A DNA stretch of 64,000 bases from Gnetum montanum (taxonomy: Eukaryota > Streptophyta > Gnetopsida > Gnetales > Gnetaceae): NCBI GenBank assembly GCA_015680685.1, contig MNCI01025042.1:488197-552196 (forward strand). The letters run 5' to 3'. Of this stretch, positions 22,720-34,170 are shown piece after piece. Under the pieces are notes generated by a model. That model saw only the letters and a program-made list of their open reading frames with translations. It had not been told where the DNA came from and made no database searches. Position numbers and translations under genes: made by a program. Each line of letters opens with the position of its first letter. Positions within the stretch are counted from its first letter, which is position 1.

Positions 22720-24310
22720 TGAATGCATACGAGAGTCTTCATTCACCCTTAGTCATGATTAGACCTTATGGCAAACTCACGAGATGCATAAACACAAAAC
22801 TTTTGGACTTTGAATCTCTTACCTATGACACCAACATAGCATCCCTAGAGACATGGATAGATTGGCCAAAACATCTAGTCTGAGCTCTAAACTTAGAAGC
22901 ATGTGATGTAATTAAGGATCCCTTCATAGAAGTCCCTATAACAACTTTCAAAGGTTAGGTGAAAACATTGAAACTTAGTTCCTTATTAGAGCCTCAAATC
23001 CAACAAAGCATCCCTAAAGTCCTTAGTGACAATGTCAAGGAATTCGCATGGTCCTACAAGGACATGCCAAGCTTAGATCCATATATAATATAGCATAACA
23101 TTATCCTAGATCTACGTGTTAAACCAGTTAAACAAAAGGCTTGTAAAGTCAAGCTTGAGGTTGTGTTGGCCATCCGTGATGAGATCACTAACCTTTACAA
23201 AGCTGGTTTCATCTGGGCAATTGACTACACTGACTAGGTTTCGAACATCGTAGTTGTACCCAAGAAAAATGGAGGTATATGTATTTGCATAGACTTCTGG
23301 GGCCTAAACAAGGCAACCATTAAAGATGATTTCCCATTGCCTAGTATTGACCAACTCATCGATACTATAGCTTCCCATGCCTTATTGTCATTCATGGATA
23401 GGTTCTTGGGGTACAACCAAATTCGCATCAACCCAAAGCACTAGCTTAGCATTACGTTCATGACCCCCTGGGGAACATTTTGTTATACAATGATGCCCTT
23501 TGGACTAAAGAATGCATAAGCAACATATCAATGCGAAATGACATACATATTTAATGACTATCTATTGGACTTACTCCATGATTACATTGATGACATAGCA
23601 ATTAAGTCCAAAGTGGCTCATGACCATGCAAATGACTTGGACTATGTCCTCAAATGTTTCCTTAGACATGACCTTAGGCTTAATCCCAAAAAGTATGTCT
23701 TTGGCATCAAAACTAGTTGCATGTTAGGCTTTGCAATATCAAAAGCATGAATACATGTACACCCCAACAAGGTTAAGGCTATCACCAACTTGGTGCCACT
23801 ATCAAACCTTAAGGAGTTACGTGGGTTACAAGGTAGGCTACAGTTCATACGTAGGTTTATCGCAAAGTTGACTGATAAGTTGTAGCCAATGCAACATCTA
23901 CTCAAAAAGGGGATCAACTTTGAGTGGAAAACTCAATGCCAAGAGGCATTTGAAAACCTAAAAAAGGAGCTGGTTCAACTTCCAATAGTCTACCCTCCAC
24001 AAGGAGATAAAACTTTCTACATTTACCTTGCAACATTAGACACATCCATTACTTCCCTGCTTTGCCAAAAGTGAGATGATGGCTTCGAGGTCACTATTTA
24101 CTACTTAAGCCATGTGCTAGTAGCACATGAGGCAAAATATAATGATGTGGAGAAGAATTTTCTGGCCTTAGTCTTTGCACTTAAAAAATGGAGACACTAC
24201 CTTTTCGCAATCAAGTCAATGTTATCTATAAGAGCAACGTACTTAGGGCTATTACAACAAACATATATGAAAGTAGTAGAAAAGCAAGGTGGAAGGAAAT
24301 AAGCATGGAG
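22720..24310 (+). pseudogene. pol: A1 pol: reverse transcriptase and first RNase H
   Basis: The lead-in EFAWSYKDMPSLDP is at about 23040. RT follows: VVVPKKNGGICICIDF, DDFPLPSIDQLID, ALLSFMDRFLGYNQIRINPK, MTPWGTFCYTMMPFGLKNA, then the catalytic box YIDD in LHDYIDDIAIKSK (about 23580), LRLNPKKYVFG and LRGLQGRLQFIRRFIAKL. RNase H follows (FYIYLATLDTSITSLL, YYLSHVLVAHEAKYNDVEKN, LALVFALKKWRHYL). The YIDD catalytic residues are intact. Stops arise from Gln, Trp and Arg codons. RT copies the genomic RNA and RNase H removes it. Confidence 0.85.
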
Positions 24311-24960
24311 TTTGCCTTGCACTACATAGCACAGGCATCCACAAAAGGTTAAGTAATAGCCGCACAACTCATAGCTTCACCCATAGACAATCAAGTAATG
24401 ATAGATCCAAAATTCTCAAATGAGCATGTTAGCAACATAAGTCAAGTACCTACAAATTTTGAGGCTATCTCACACTTTGAAAATGCTTCGACCACACAAG
24501 GTGGTAGTGCCACTGCTGTTATCACATTCCCCTTCGGGGAGCTCTGACCCTTCGCATACCACTTTGCATTTCCTTGTACAAACAATGAGGTGGAGTACAA
24601 AGGTCTCCTTAGAGGCATCTTAGCATCTCAAGAGTTAGGAATTCAAAACATGGTAGTCTAGGGTGATTTATAGCTAGTTATTAATCAAGTCATAGAGGTT
24701 TATGCTTGTAAGGCAGAACATCTACAACCTTATTGTGATTTGGCAAAACACTTGCTTAAACAATTTACAACCATAGATGTCCAACATATACCCTTCAATG
24801 AAAATGCCATAGCTACTTTAGCCTTAAGCATAGCACCAAACATGTTCTCCACTTTTCCCACTTCAATAGTGGATTGTACTAAACCTATAACTCACACAAC
24901 AAGCATTGCATCTATAAGTACAACTCACGCCCAACAATGGTATGATGATATTAAGGCATA
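24311..24960 (+). pseudogene. pol: A1 pol: second RNase H domain
   Basis: After the first RNase H there is a linker (IASPIDNQVMIDPKFSNEH) and then a second RNase H-like fold: FENASTTQGGSATAVITFP, FAFPCTNNEVEYKGLLRGI, LASQELGIQNMVV, EVYACKAEHLQPYCDLAKHL. The pattern D/N-G/A-A-S at the start and N-N-x-x-E-Y in the middle are hallmarks of the additional RNase H found in Tat-lineage elements. The first Asp is Asn here, while A0 keeps it (MYFDGAS). Confidence 0.75.
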
Positions 24961-25039
24961 CCTCCAATAGGAAGAGCCCACACAAAATCTACATCTTCCC
25001 AAAAGGACATAGTATGAAAATGATCATGGCAGTATGTCC

Positions 25040-26160
25040 TTGTAAGTGATAATACCTTATGTCACAGATCCTATGATAGAATACTGTTAACTTGCATTAG
25101 TAGCAATGAAATGCAAAATATTGTTGACCAGGTCCATAAGGGACTATGTGGAGATCATATAACTTCTAAGGCAATGACAAAAAAAATCAGACCTTTAGAC
25201 TATTACTAGCCTTACATGGAGCATAATTGTATCTCCAAGGTCAGGCAATGTGACATGTGTCAATGACATGGGAACCTAATGCATGTGCCACCAACTGAAC
25301 TACATACTACACAGATCATGTGGCCATTCCAACACTGGAGGTTAGACATCATAGGGCCTATAACACCTAAGTCTTCTACAAGATATAGCTTCATCATTAC
25401 TACAACTAAGTATTTCACAAAGTGCGTTGAAGCCATTCCACTAGGAAGACAACATCATAGCAAGTTTGCAAATTCATTCTTGACAATATAGTGACCCAGT
25501 TTAGTCTTTCCATGACTATAGTCACAGACAATAGGCCACAATTTAGTAGTGCAAAAACCAAATCTTTCTGTGAAAACCTTCACATCAAACACTCATTCTC
25601 GTCACCATACTACCCATAGGCAAATGATAAAGTAGAGGCTACAAACAAGGTTATCATCAACCTTCTGAAGAGAATTCTTAACAATAGCAAACAACAATGT
25701 CATGAGCAACTAGTCTACGCACCATGGGCCTACCGCACGACATGCAAAATAGTAATAGATAAAATGCCATATAGTCTTGTGTATAGATCTAAAGCAATGT
25801 TACCTCTTAAATTGTAGGTCCCATCGCTCCTCATGATCCTCTTGAGCTTCATTGATGAGGCTCAAAATAATGAGTTGAGAACCATCAACCTCGACTCTAT
25901 AGAGGAGGAGCACATGCAAACACTTGATCACACTGAGTGGTACTAAGAGAAGCAACGGTAAAAGCACCATCACAATTAGTATAAATGCCCAATCAAGAAA
26001 GGGAACCTAGTCCTCAAGGTCGTCCACAAGGCTGTGGAAAAATTCTTAGTCAATTGGGAAGGGCCTTTCTTGGTCACTAAGGCATACGAAAATGGAGCCT
26101 TCAATCTCGCTAATCTAGATGGCAACGAATTTTCCAATCCTATTAACACTCGTACCTAAA
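25040..26160 (+). pseudogene. int: A1 integrase
   Basis: A zinc-binding remnant ends VRQCDMC (about 25250). The DDE core has D in WRLDIIGPITPKSS (25340), D in MTIVTDNRPQFSS (25520) and E in ANDKVEATNKVIINLL (25630), so all three catalytic residues are kept. The C-terminal module is KKGNLVLKVV...FLVNWEGPFLVTKAYENGAFNLANLDG. One frameshift near 25490 splits the core. Confidence 0.8.
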
Positions 26161-28005
26161 TTTTTACTACACATGATATGTAGTATCACATCAATGATAG
26201 GACAAGGTAATCACATGTTCGCTACAATGTTAAACTAGCACAGATGTTAGCTACAACGTTAAACTGGCACAAAACATCCTTGGGCTATGACATTAAACTG
26301 GCACCCACAATAGGGTCCGCTATGACCTTAAACTAGCCATCCACCATCCGCTACAATGTTAAACTAGCATAGTGGTCTACTAGGACCTTAAACTAGCACA
26401 TCACGGTCCACCTAGATCTTAAATTGGGATCACGGTCTATTAGGACTTTAAACTAGCACAACAAGTGGTCTACCAAGACCTAAAACTGGGTTTGCAATTC
26501 AGCACCTACAGTTCAACACACATAGTTTTGTGGACAAGCAAGCAACAATTCTTTCAATTCTCTATCACCAACCCACACCTCTCAAGCAAGATGGGGTGGG
26601 ATGTTGCAGTTCTAGAATGAAGTTCAGATCATCAAGAAAAAAACCCTCTAGGACATTTGTAGTGTCACCATTCTTGGCATCTTGCTAATCTTCTAGAGAT
26701 GTCATTTGGCATCTTACTGACCTTCTAGAGCTACCGTTACCATAGCCAATCATTCTAGTCATAGCTCTTGCCATCAGCAGCAGTTGAAGGAGTCCCAGAA
26801 ATACTATGTCCTAGCCACAACACTACCATCCTCTAGCCCTCACCATCACCTGAGCCTGGAAGAACATCCAATAGTGCAATTCTTTATCATGTTGTTGGGT
26901 TTCCTAGCTCCTACCTTTGATGAGAATTTCTAAGCACTTGCATTACCATTTCCTCTAGCCACTTGAGTGCTCAATTCTAGTGTGGCTGTTAGAGCTTTCT
27001 AGCCTACCACCACCAATGCTTGCACTAGCCTTCCTACTTTGGACATTACACACAACTGACACAACACTCATAGCCCTCACAATGCCCAGGAAAGCAAGAC
27101 TTCTTTCTCATCTTGTGTGGTGGTTGTTTTTCTTGTTTTCTCTATCTTGTGTTTGCAAGATCAAGCCTAGGCAATGTTGTTCAAAGATGTGTTTCACTGT
27201 GGTGGCAAGGTACCACATTGCTCTAATGTGAACACTTCGGCTCACCTAGCTACTTAAGAGTGCATACCTCTATTATCCCCTCAACCAACTAACCTCTAAA
27301 CCTTGATCTTTCCATCTCCCACATCCCTTACAACCTTCCCCAATGCGTGCAAAACTTTTCCTACAATTAGTCACTGAACCCATGATGGATGTAATGCAAC
27401 TCATCCCATGGGGAGCCTTTGTGGGCTGGTCAAAGCCCCAAAAAGATGTAACACAACTCATCCTGGGGAGGAAACACCTATCCTACAAATGCAATGTAAT
27501 TTCTTATAAGCAAATGTTGGTACATAGTTCACCCAATGCACAGTTCTCCAAGCAACATAAAGAACAAAATAAAAACAAAGAGAGAGAAAAAAAATAAAAA
27601 GGAAAGAAAATAAAATGGGACAAGACAAGTAACCAAGTCAAATGGCACAGTTGTCGTCTCACAACTAGTTCAGCCCTAGATCAACCATCTCACAAGCACT
27701 CCGACGAGAGTTTGAAATCCAAAGGATAGGCCACTGTATGATGACTCCCTCAAAAGCACTCCAACGAGGGATCATGATTTGGCGATAAGCCATTATGATG
27801 TTGCATCCTAGAATGATCCTCTACATCCATTGTCCCTTGACCCACCTCCCTAAACCACTCCCTATCATACTTCATTTCCTTGGCACTCTCAAGCATAGTT
27901 AAGTGTTGTCCAAGCAGGCATTGACAAATGGTGTTGCTGTCATATTCATCATGGTGTTTCATATTCTTTGTTGATGTCTCTTAGGTAAATCCTCCAGATG
28001 TCAAC
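26161..28005 (+). other. A1 3' untranslated region with repeats
   Basis: At 26215-26490 about nine copies, spaced near 33 bp, carry the word ACCTTAAACTAGCA (for example TATGACCTTAAACTAGCC and GGACCTTAAACTAGCACA). GATGTAAyrCAACTCATCC occurs twice (about 27386 and 27443), and a roughly 58-bp unit with AGCACTCCrACGAG occurs at about 27695 and 27753. No convincing gene is seen. Confidence 0.6.
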
Positions 28006-28018
28006 AAAGAGGAGCCAA
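28006..28018 (+). promoter_or_regulatory. Polypurine tract of A1
   Basis: AAAGAGGAGCCAA directly before the 3' LTR TGAAACACC. A0 has the matching but decayed AAAAAAGAGCAACCA at 42983-42997. Confidence 0.65.
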
Positions 28019-29883
28019 TGAAACACCACCATTTTAGGCTCCTACAGTTCAATCATAGATTTGTCTAAGTTTCAAAACTTGGATAAAATTTTTCTAAGTC
28101 TGGTGTTATGCTATGCAGCATAGATAGCATAGCACACTTGAAGTCCTAATTTTTGCAAAATTTTTCTAAGTCTTCCTACTACACTCCATAGCATAGCTAG
28201 CGTAGCACACACTTCCATGACCAATTTGCACAAATGTCAAGCTAGAAGCAGTCAAGGGTCGCTTGGGATGGACCAAACAACTTGGCAAATTATCTATCTC
28301 CTAGACTATCAAGCTCACTACGCTCTCGAGCTCGCCTAGCTTAACACATGTCTCAATTGCCAGTTCACCCAAGCATGAGGCTAGAGTCTATCAAAGGTGC
28401 TTAGGATGGAAGAAATAATTTGATAAATTTTCTATCTTTTGGGCTATCACACTTTTCTACGCTGCATAGTGTAGCTAGCTTGACATAGATTTCAGGGCCA
28501 AATTTTGCCTAAGTATTGGACAAGAATCTGTCAAGCTATCTCAACATGGAACATGCATTTGGCATTTTTCTAACTTCTGAGACTACCTATCCTGCTACAT
28601 CCCAAAGTGTGTTAGCATGCCACAGAGAAACATTGCAAGTTTCATCAAAATTTAATGAAGTACTTATGCTAAGCTCTACTACGCTACGTAACATAGATAG
28701 GATGACAAGTCAAAATTTGCAAAAAGTTTACTAAGTGTTCATGCTACGCTATGCAACGTAGATAGCATCACATATGAAAAATGCCTTTGAATGCCTCTAG
28801 AAGCTCCCAGAACTTGGCATCGACCTTCATTTCAACTCCAACATCCCTCCAATAGCCAAGATCAATAGTTTTCCTTGCTTTTGCACCCCCCATTGATCCC
28901 CAAAATTGTTCCTATGCTTGACCCTACTCAGAAGAGGGGGAAGATGTAGTTCCAAAGTGTAGACTCCAAGTTGCATTTTTTGTGACACTGTTTCTAGGTA
29001 CATGGTTTTCTCTCAGACTCTAGCACATGCAATCTGAGAAGTGTGATCATAGTTTGGTAGATTTTGAGTTCCTGTTCCTATCCTACAAAGCATAACACTT
29101 TGAGCTTAACACTCAAAGCACAACATTTTGAGCATAACATGTCAGCATGACTCGTCCATGCTCATGCTACATGGGACCCAGGCCACATGGTGCCCAATCT
29201 ACATCTCAGGTCAACCCTAGCCCTATAAATACCCCAACGATTAGCATTTTAGTCGTTGGCAAATTATTTGAGCATTGAGCATTCCTAGCACCTTCATTAC
29301 TCCTGTACCTAAGCACTTGAGCCTAACACCTTGGCAAGAATCTTAACATAGTCTTCCTTGCATCCACATAGTGTTACAACTACCAACCTAGCAGGTTCAA
29401 CCTTCCTTACAGCTATCAACACCGTGTCTATGACATCCCAGAGACTGTGATCACACTGCTACGCTATTGCTATGCCTATTTGAACACCACATACCAGCTT
29501 CAAACATTATTCAATCAAAAGTTGCAGTCCCTGTTCTTTGGGTAGTGCATTTCTCCACCCTCGAACTCTAGCTATATATATTCAGCATTTGTTTCAAATT
29601 TTTCAACATTACTCTTGCACTTTCTTCTACTGTCGATACACATTTGTGTATTCACAGTCCGTTCCATTCTTGCTCGTTGTCCCAACTCTTGCATGAAGCT
29701 CTCTAAAAACTATTTTTTAATAATGGTTATTGTTACACCATGTAAGTCCCTGTCTAATTGACTAGATAGTTTAGGGCACCTCATTTCTGTTTCTCCCAGC
29801 ATAGTGCTCACATGGATTCAAGGCTAGGCTATACACCCGCAGACCTCTCGGTGTTCTAGCCATTGACATTTTCAAATATCACG
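28019..29883 (+). repeat. 3' LTR of A1
   Basis: Starts TGAAACACCACC directly after a purine-rich tract and ends ATATCACG. The final base is G where the 5' LTR has A, so the usual terminal CA is lost. The promoter CCCTATAAATACC lies near 29221. CATAG follows at 29884. Confidence 0.9.
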
Positions 29884-29888
29884 CATAG
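29884..29888. repeat. Target site duplication of A1, right
   Basis: CATAG, the partner of 11536-11540. From the next base A0 resumes with GTCCTCTAGGAATTTGAACT, again in the ACCTTAAACTAGCA-type repeat. Confidence 0.85.
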
Positions 29889-30274
29889 TCCTCTAGGAAT
29901 TTGAACTAGCAATATGGCCCACTATTTCCTTAAACTAGCAACATAATCTAGCATGTGCCAATGATAGCCTAAAACTACCAAACATCTTGTTTATTCTTAT
30001 ACATCTTTTGTTTAGCCTATTATCGCATCGATTTGTCATCTAATGTTATAACCAAAATGTCAACATAGCCATTCTCAATGTTTACAATATTGAATACAAC
30101 ATATATATAGGTAAAAATAAAACCAAATTTTAAATTTAAAGTTAGAATGTCCACAACATACTTAGTCATGGCCACACTATATGTCAAAAATGTCAAAAAA
30201 TAATAATCATCTATAACATAGTCTTGGCTAATCATAGCCATCAACATGAAAACAAAAACAAATAGCCAAACAAG
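29889..30274 (+). other. A0 resumes: spacer before the antisense gene
   Basis: Starts with two more ACCTTAAACTAGCA-type repeats (29900-29950), then AT-rich sequence up to the end of the antisense gene. No gene seen. Confidence 0.5.
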
Positions 30275-33200
30275 CTAAGCTAATGGAGGTTGCTGAGTGG
30301 CATCCAAAGGAGGAACTGGTGGATCATTCCCACCCTCACTATTGGGACCACCAATGTCTCCTAAGGCCTAAAATGCAACAACATATAGCTAATTAGTAAC
30401 CCATAGCCAAAACCATGACTTAAAACAAAAATAGAAAACATAAAATACATCAAACCTATGGAGATTCCAACTCCATAACTTCTAGGGGTAGATGTGGAAG
30501 GCCTTTCTCCAAATGATGGAGGATCTAGTACTCCATCATGTTAACCTAGTTAACATCCCCAAGATCAATGCTAGAAAGGATGTTAGTCCTATCTACCATA
30601 ATTCAAGTAGGTGGCTCTTGGGTAATAGTAGTTGCAAAGGTCTCGCTTGTAGTAGTGGGAATTCAAGTAATAGTGGATTGCTCCACCATGATAGTACTTT
30701 CGAAAAGTCGATAAGCACTCTTTGCCTAGATCCCCTAGATGAACAACTCTCTCTTGCACCATTCAATTGACTCCTCCTTAAGCCACTTAAGGTAGGTCCC
30801 ATGATCCTCCTTATACTATCGCTTGTGGGCCTTTTGATCTTACCCCACTCTAGGATCCAAATGTAGTGATCTTTGTAGTCATCAACATTTTGGAAGATGA
30901 GGTTCATCTACATACATTATTCCACCATCTCTTGTAGGATCACTACTTTGTCCTAAAGGACATGCTAGTAGTCGACCCACATGATCTCCCTAGTCTATAA
31001 CTCCCCTGAGTTAGTCACTTGGGCTTCCACAAAGGCCTTGTCATTTTAGAGATCTCCAACAATTTCCTCCAACTATTAAGTCTTTTCCCTTAAGGCCACA
31101 ACTTCCTCCCATAGGGATTCATTAGACCTCTCTAGCTCCCATGAAATTTTTGTGCATGACATTGCTAGATCAATAGTGGTCTCATACAACTTCAAGAGTA
31201 CACTAGATACATCGAAGGGAAGCTTAGGCAAGGAGTCAATTTCCATGTATTTTCTAGGGTCCCACTCTACAAAAGGCACTACACAAGCATGAAATATAAC
31301 CATAAATATAATGTACAATCTAAAATAGCCATGACACAAGCGTAACCTACAACATGGCCAAGCAACTAAGGCACATAACATGAAGTCCTTACCTATCTCA
31401 AGTGCAACCTATTACAACTAGTCAATGATTTCATTAGCCATCCCACGCATGAACTCCACCTTATCTAGAGTCTCCACCCATGATTTCACATAAAACTTAG
31501 GGACAGGTGCTTGCATTAGTGGTTTAGAAACTATTGTAAGCATAACAATCATCAAATAGTTAGGATGAAAATAAAAATGAAACTATAAGATATAATAAAA
31601 ATATTAAGGCATGGGCATACCTAGCTCCTCCTCTTCTTCCTCCTCTAGTATGATGATGGGGGATGTACTCAGTACTGCCTCACCAAACAAGGCATCTAGA
31701 TCATTTATATCCTCATTGGCAAACCCTTCAACCACATGTTGCTTTAGGAGTGCCTCTTCTACATGCCTTTGTTTTACCTCCACAGTAGCTTGGGCTATTA
31801 TAGCTTGACATTTTTCTACAACCATAGCACATAGAAAATTGGTTAACACATGAAACTAGAAAGTAGCCATAAAATTTAACACATAAAATAGACAAACTTT
31901 AACAAAGCATACTTGTGATTGCCTACTTCAATGGCCTAAGTTTAAACTTAATCTTCTTCTGAGTAGGTTGGTCTGATGCCAATGGTGCTTCCTCCATAGG
32001 CCTCTTAAGTTTTTATGGCAACTCCTTCAGCCTTCCTACATAGTTTTTTGACCTCCTAGAAGCTTTCTAGGAACATGAGAAGCTTCTCATCATCTGTGCT
32101 ATCAAGAGACTCAAACTACCTGACATTAACATCGTTAGTGATAATGAATAATGTATCATCCATCCCTTCTAGTCGGTTCTAAGCCTACATCATTGGATAA
32201 ATGTTCTTTATCCAAACCTTAGAAGGTTGGCTTGGGTCTTGGGAAACCCATCGTTCATTCCTATACAACACCAAAAACTCCACAAAACTCTTCAAATGAC
32301 CCACAAAAGATGAAAAGTGCATGTGGATTATTGTAGAGGTGTCTTCAGAAGTCTAAGGATCTCCTCCTAAAGCCCAACAACCAAGGAAACCACCCAGTTG
32401 AACCTAGTGTCATCCATCATGACCTTCTTGAAGGTCCACCCCTATGCAATGCCAATCACCTTCTTTTGCAATAATAGTTTAGGAAATGCACGAGACCTAA
32501 ACAAAGGATATGACTCCTTCGCATCAAGGTTCGTGGATCCATCCATGGAAATTTTAAAGTGGCCCATGTTGGCACCAAGCCACTCAAAACCTTTATCATG
32601 ATGGCCTGATACCTTCATTGTTCTTGTTGGAACGTTTGCCCCATCAGCAGGGACACCAAACAAGTTGCAAAAAAGGGCTACATAAATATCCATCTTAGCC
32701 TTCACACCTTCGATAATGGTGCTGAAATTACCATCCTTCTCATTGAAGGAGTTGATGACATGCAGCATCTTCATAGTAGGGATGAAAGGGATAGATGCCT
32801 TAAATACATCAAGTAAACCTACACATTGGATGTTTACTTGAACATACCTAGGTGCCTATCCCCTCAGCCACTCCTGTGCTGGCATCACCTCACCAAACTT
32901 CAGGATGAGGGTATCCTCATGACATGTCTCTAAAAGTCGTATGGTGACACCAACAAAGGTGCAAAGTCTTGCAAAGCAACAACCAAATTTTAGCATCAAC
33001 ATAAGAAAAATTTAACCAATCAAAGTAATATAACACTTATAGTTATAACCATGAAACACTATAAGCTATAGCCTTTATGTTTACCTTTCCTTTTCTTCTT
33101 CAATGTGGTTTAAGTGGAGGTCCCAGCTACAAGCATCTTATCCATGCTATCAGAGTCTATCCACTAGTTGTGCATCATCCCATCATCCTTACACTTCTTG

Positions 33201-33890
33201 TATACAAGGTTGAACCTTGAAGCGTATGCATCAAACTCCCCTCTTAACTATTGATACATAATAGTTCTTATCTAAGGACTCTTGGTGAACTAGTTTAAAG
33301 TAGTTTGAGCTACTACCAAGGTTTGATCATTGATGATCAAGCCTTCATCAATAACCTTCTACCTGCAAGAAGTTTGTAAAATCAATGAAATTAGGAAAGG
33401 TATTCAAGCTAAAAGCATAAAAATATTACAATAATCATGCTTACCCCTATAAATGATACATGGTGCTAGGCAGGTTCTACAATAACATGTGGGCTCTATG
33501 CACCACCATTAGAGTATTATCATCATTATACTAACTATACTCTGGCATCATCTAGATCTCTATGAGGTAACATCAATTGATACCATCTATCACTCATCCT
33601 ACTGATGGCTTGTCAATGATGAACCTAGCAACCAAGCTGAATGTCCAAGGTAGCAAAAACTCCACTACAACCCTAGACACATTTGTAGACAAGTGTAATC
33701 ATAACATTACACTGAAGTTTCTTAGAATGTAGGCAAGGAATTCCCTTGTCCTAAGCCGAAACGATAGTGATAACTTTCCCAAAGGCATATTAGGGAGAGG
33801 TGTATTCATCTTGGGATGATCAATGTAGCATAAAATACCCACCAACTCGACAATAATGAGCATGGGCTTCAAGAAAACCTTTCATGAAGC
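30275..33890 (-). pseudogene. Antisense multi-exon gene carried by A0
   Basis: Homologue of the A1 antisense gene. Exons: E2 about 33890-33445, E3 33362-33085, E4 32967-31914, E5 31815-31621, E6 31530-31393, E7 31278-30456, E8 30367-30275 (stop TAG). Six GT-AG introns of 82-117 bp lie between them, e.g. GTAAGCATG...CTTCTTGCAG (33444-33363) and GTTTGATG...TGCATTTTAG (30455-30368). Exon lengths track A1 closely: E7 823 vs 821, E6 138 vs 144, E3 278 vs 258. Matching blocks include LFGVPADG with FFGVPSKG, SRAFPKLLLQKKVIGIA with FAFPKLFFQGKVLGVE, SWVETLDKVEFMRGMANEII in E6, and ALGDIGGPN in E8. E5 ends in an EEEEEEEL acidic run and E7 is coiled-coil-like. Function unknown. Stops show it is broken. 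Confidence 0.7.
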
Positions 33891-33899
33891 AAAACAATA

Positions 33900-34170
33900 A
33901 CATTATGACCAAGTGGAAATACTTAGCAAATTTCTGAAAAACATCTAGTCAACAATGAAATTAGCCTTTGTAAAAAGCTCTAATGTGTTTATCTAAATTA
34001 GCTTAAGAACATCCACAGGAAAACATTATTACAACCTTGTGTTATGACCAATTGGAACTACTTAGCAAATTTTGAAAAAACATCTAGTTGGAGGTGAAAT
34101 TAGCCTCTATAAAAAGCTCTAGGGTGTTTATCTAAGTTGGCTTTAAAAATTCCATAAAAGCATTATTACC
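33900..34170. repeat. About 140-bp tandem duplication
   Basis: Two diverged copies, at about 33903-34035 and 34043-34170, share TTATGACCAA.TGGAA.TACTTAGCAAATTT, ACATCTAGT, AAAAAGCTCTA and GTGTTTATCTAA.TT.GCTT. They lie upstream of the A0 antisense gene. Confidence 0.65.

Larger units (their letters stand above)
11541..29883 (+). mobile_element. Element A1: complete-ended Tat-like retrotransposon, 18.3 kb
   Basis: LTRs at 11541-13370 and 28019-29883 are flanked by the 5-bp target duplication CATAG (11536-11540 and 29884-29888). Inside, in order: primer site (13376), leader (to 14814), gag (14815-16080), protease (16682-17206), antisense gene (17385-21060, minus), repeat spacer (21186-22400), pol (22720-26160), 3' region and polypurine tract (28006-28018). 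LTR divergence, about 15% by eye over the first 250 bases, and many stops show an old insertion. Confidence 0.9.
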
